Of a stretch of DNA of 6,310 nt, positions 4,839 through 6,310 are shown one piece after another. Source of the stretch: Pseudomonadota bacterium (lineage in GTDB: Bacteria; Pseudomonadota; Gammaproteobacteria; Halothiobacillales; Halothiobacillaceae). Below the pieces are notes generated by a model. It had not been told where the DNA came from, ran no database searches, and saw nothing but the letters and a program-made list of their open reading frames with translations. Each line of letters begins with the position of its first letter. Positions within the stretch are counted from its first letter, which is position 1. The stretch spans positions 1 to 6,310 of the forward strand of contig JAJYPA010000484.1 in NCBI GenBank assembly GCA_021795795.1, read 5' to 3'. Position numbers and translations under genes: made by a program.

Positions 4839-5428
4839 AAATCTACATCGCCGGACCCGATCTGTTTTACTCGGACTGGCCGCAGCGAGCATCCCGCGCC
4901 AAGACACTTTGCGCCGATTATGGGCTGATTGCCGTACTGCCGGTGCCTGACCAGGTGTTGACCGGCCCAGGCGTTACGGAGTCGTCCGATGCAGAAGCGG
5001 CGAGCAGGGTATTTCAATCCTGCCGGGGGGCCGTCAGAAAAGCAGACGGCGTGATTGCCAATCTCACGCCGTTTCGCGGCTCAGAACCGGATAGTGGGAC
5101 CGTAACCGAATGTGCCATGGCCTATGTCTGGGGAAAACCCGTTATCGGGTATTTCAACGGACCTGCTTTACCTGTGCCAGATGATGCCGATGATGATGGC
5201 CGGGTATTGGCACAAGATGGCTCATGGTTAGAGCAATTTGGGTTGACGCATAATGTGATGTTGCATGGGGTGTGTCTGGAGATTGCGCCCAGTTTGGAGC
5301 AGGCCGTGGTACTCATGGCTTCCGCACTCCAGGCGGCAGCAAGAATAACGCCCAGGGAAAGGGATGTTGGCTTTTCCTGGAATGAAGCCATCCAAAGTAT
5401 GAAACGCAACAAAGATCAGCAGAAATAA
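4835..5428 (+). CDS. Nucleoside 2-deoxyribosyltransferase-like protein
   Basis: This encodes a 197-residue cytoplasmic protein. MKIYIAGPDLFYSD at the start is the substrate-binding loop of the family. ADGVIANLTPFRGSEPDSGT (70-89) continues to VTE with Glu92, the expected catalytic nucleophile, then a helix and GKPVIGY. LTHNVML (137-143) matches the conserved Asn/Met region near the end. The family moves deoxyribose between bases in nucleoside salvage, or hydrolyses nucleosides or nucleotides. Insertion DDADDDGRVLAQDGSW (about 115-130) is acidic and also typical of the longer members. The C-terminal 35 residues are charged and extend past the core. ATGA overlap with the gene before it implies coupling. 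It could be salvage enzyme, nucleotide hydrolase or a phage-type pool modifier; substrate unknown. Confidence 0.88.
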   Translation: MKIYIAGPDLFYSDWPQRASRAKTLCADYGLIAVLPVPDQVLTGPGVTESSDAEAASRVFQSCRGAVRKADGVIANLTPFRGSEPDSGTVTECAMAYVWGKPVIGYFNGPALPVPDDADDDGRVLAQDGSWLEQFGLTHNVMLHGVCLEIAPSLEQAVVLMASALQAAARITPRERDVGFSWNEAIQSMKRNKDQQK

Positions 5429-5441
5429 AAGGAATTTCTAT

Positions 5442-6310
5442 ATGCTCTACATCGAACCTCACGCTAGCCCAGAGCCGATTATTCAGGTCATTCAGTCCGC
5501 CCGTCACGAGGTCAGCGCGAGCATCTATTATCTGACGGATCGGCCTATTCTCAACGCATTACACGCCGCCCATGCCAGAGGCGTGAATGTTCGCGTCATC
5601 ATTGAAGGCAAGCCCTACGGCATGAAACCGTGGCAAGTGCGCAAGGAAGAAAAGGCGATTGAAGCAACGGGTGCGACTTTGCATCTGGCGCCCTATCGCT
5701 TCGAGTCGCACGGCGATCATTATGCCTTCCAACACAGCAAATATATTTGCACTGGTCACGAGTGCGAGATTGGTACGGCGAATTTCGACTGGTCCGCCTT
5801 TCATAAAAACAGGGAGTATCTCTATGTCACCAAAAATTCTTCCGTGGTGCAGGCGGTAAACGCTGTTTTCAATGCCGACTGGAACAACCGAAAAGCCCCC
5901 GCATTTGCGCACCGTGTTCTGGTCATTTCTCCGGGGACTTCTGCCGCACAACTCCTGGAAGTGATCGGCCAGCCCGGTCCTATAGACGTGGAGAGCGAGG
6001 AACTGGGGCCGTATGCCCCGATTCTGGATGCGCTGTCCGCCAAGGGGAAGGATTTGCGCCTGATCCTGCCTGCCAACATCAACAGTGAAGATCAGCGCAA
6101 CGTAGCGTTTCTCCGGCAGCACGGTTGCCAGGTGCGCCTCATGCCCGTCAAGCCCATCTACGAACACGCCAAGATGATTGTTGACCGATCCCTGGCTTTC
6201 ATCGGCTCCGAGAACTTCACCCAGACCAGCTTGGACGACAATCGGGAAATGGGGCTGTTGCTCAACGGCTCCGCTGTGGCAAAGCTGAAAGTGCAGTTTG
6301 ACCGGGATTG
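5442..6310 (+). CDS. Phospholipase D-like protein, 3' end outside the window
   Basis: The gene starts at ATG 5442 after AAAAGGA (5427-5433) and stays open to the window edge, giving 289 residues with no stop. It has two PLD halves. The first contains ARGVNVRVIIEG and HSKYICTGHECEIGTANFD (His98, Lys100, Gly111, Asn114). The second contains HAKMIVDRSLAFIGSENF (His242, Lys244, Asp248, Gly255, Ser256, Asn258) followed by TSLDDNREMGLLL. Such proteins hydrolyse phosphodiesters in lipids or nucleic acids, using one His from each half. Two deviations are visible: the first motif lacks the usual Asp, and the second has Lys and Asp one residue closer than in HxKx4D. No signal peptide is seen, so a cytoplasmic nuclease-like role is at least as likely as lipid cleavage. 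The missing end prevents judging total length. Confidence 0.85.
   Translation, partial: MLYIEPHASPEPIIQVIQSARHEVSASIYYLTDRPILNALHAAHARGVNVRVIIEGKPYGMKPWQVRKEEKAIEATGATLHLAPYRFESHGDHYAFQHSKYICTGHECEIGTANFDWSAFHKNREYLYVTKNSSVVQAVNAVFNADWNNRKAPAFAHRVLVISPGTSAAQLLEVIGQPGPIDVESEELGPYAPILDALSAKGKDLRLILPANINSEDQRNVAFLRQHGCQVRLMPVKPIYEHAKMIVDRSLAFIGSENFTQTSLDDNREMGLLLNGSAVAKLKVQFDRD

Noticed and set aside
5559..6167. Antisense ORF of 202 codons over the PLD-like gene
   Set aside because: The + strand has both PLD halves; the antisense frame shows no domain and no supporting start.

Overview
The window is a compact bacterial gene block in which every credible gene lies on the + strand. Genes abut or overlap by 1 to 4 bases at most junctions, and the longest non-coding gap after position 158 is about 60 bases. 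Moderately high GC, Shine-Dalgarno sites of the GGAG type and families such as DUF4942 fit a proteobacterial accessory region: an integrative element, conjugative plasmid or prophage. The gene style reminds me of Acidithiobacillus-like mobile regions, but that is an impression only. No integrase, transposase, tRNA, rRNA, CRISPR array or attachment site is visible.

Layout. Positions 1-158 hold an unassigned leader with a 9-codon ORF behind a good ribosome site. Positions 159-974 encode a DUF4942 protein. Small genes follow: a Cys-rich protein (976-1176), an acidic 72-residue protein (1215-1433), a short coiled-coil protein (1490-1693), a likely zinc-binding protein (1695-1979) and a repeat-containing helical protein (1976-2218). 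A HAD-superfamily 5'-nucleotidase-like phosphatase spans 2215-2910. After a 60-base gap with a stem-loop come a coiled-coil protein (2971-3270), a 58-residue protein (3270-3446) and an Mrr-like PD-(D/E)xK endonuclease (3428-3958). Two unknown genes (3970-4395, 4398-4838), a nucleoside 2-deoxyribosyltransferase-like protein (4835-5428) and a phospholipase D-like protein cut by the window edge (from 5442) complete it.

How they may work together. Tight coupling suggests one or two long transcripts. Two enzymes act on nucleotides or nucleosides (HAD phosphatase, deoxyribosyltransferase) and two belong to nuclease or phosphodiesterase folds (Mrr-like, PLD-like), with several small unknown proteins between them. 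This could be a cargo module for host takeover, nucleotide-pool control or defence on a mobile element; that reading is inference.

The most unusual signal is a short quasi-palindromic repeat with an 18-base period, core GGGTGCAACCC or its complement GGGTTGCACCC. It occurs in both orientations, singly or in tandem, inside at least three coding regions and probably a fourth. Because 18 bases equal six codons, the tandem units add hexapeptides without breaking the frame.
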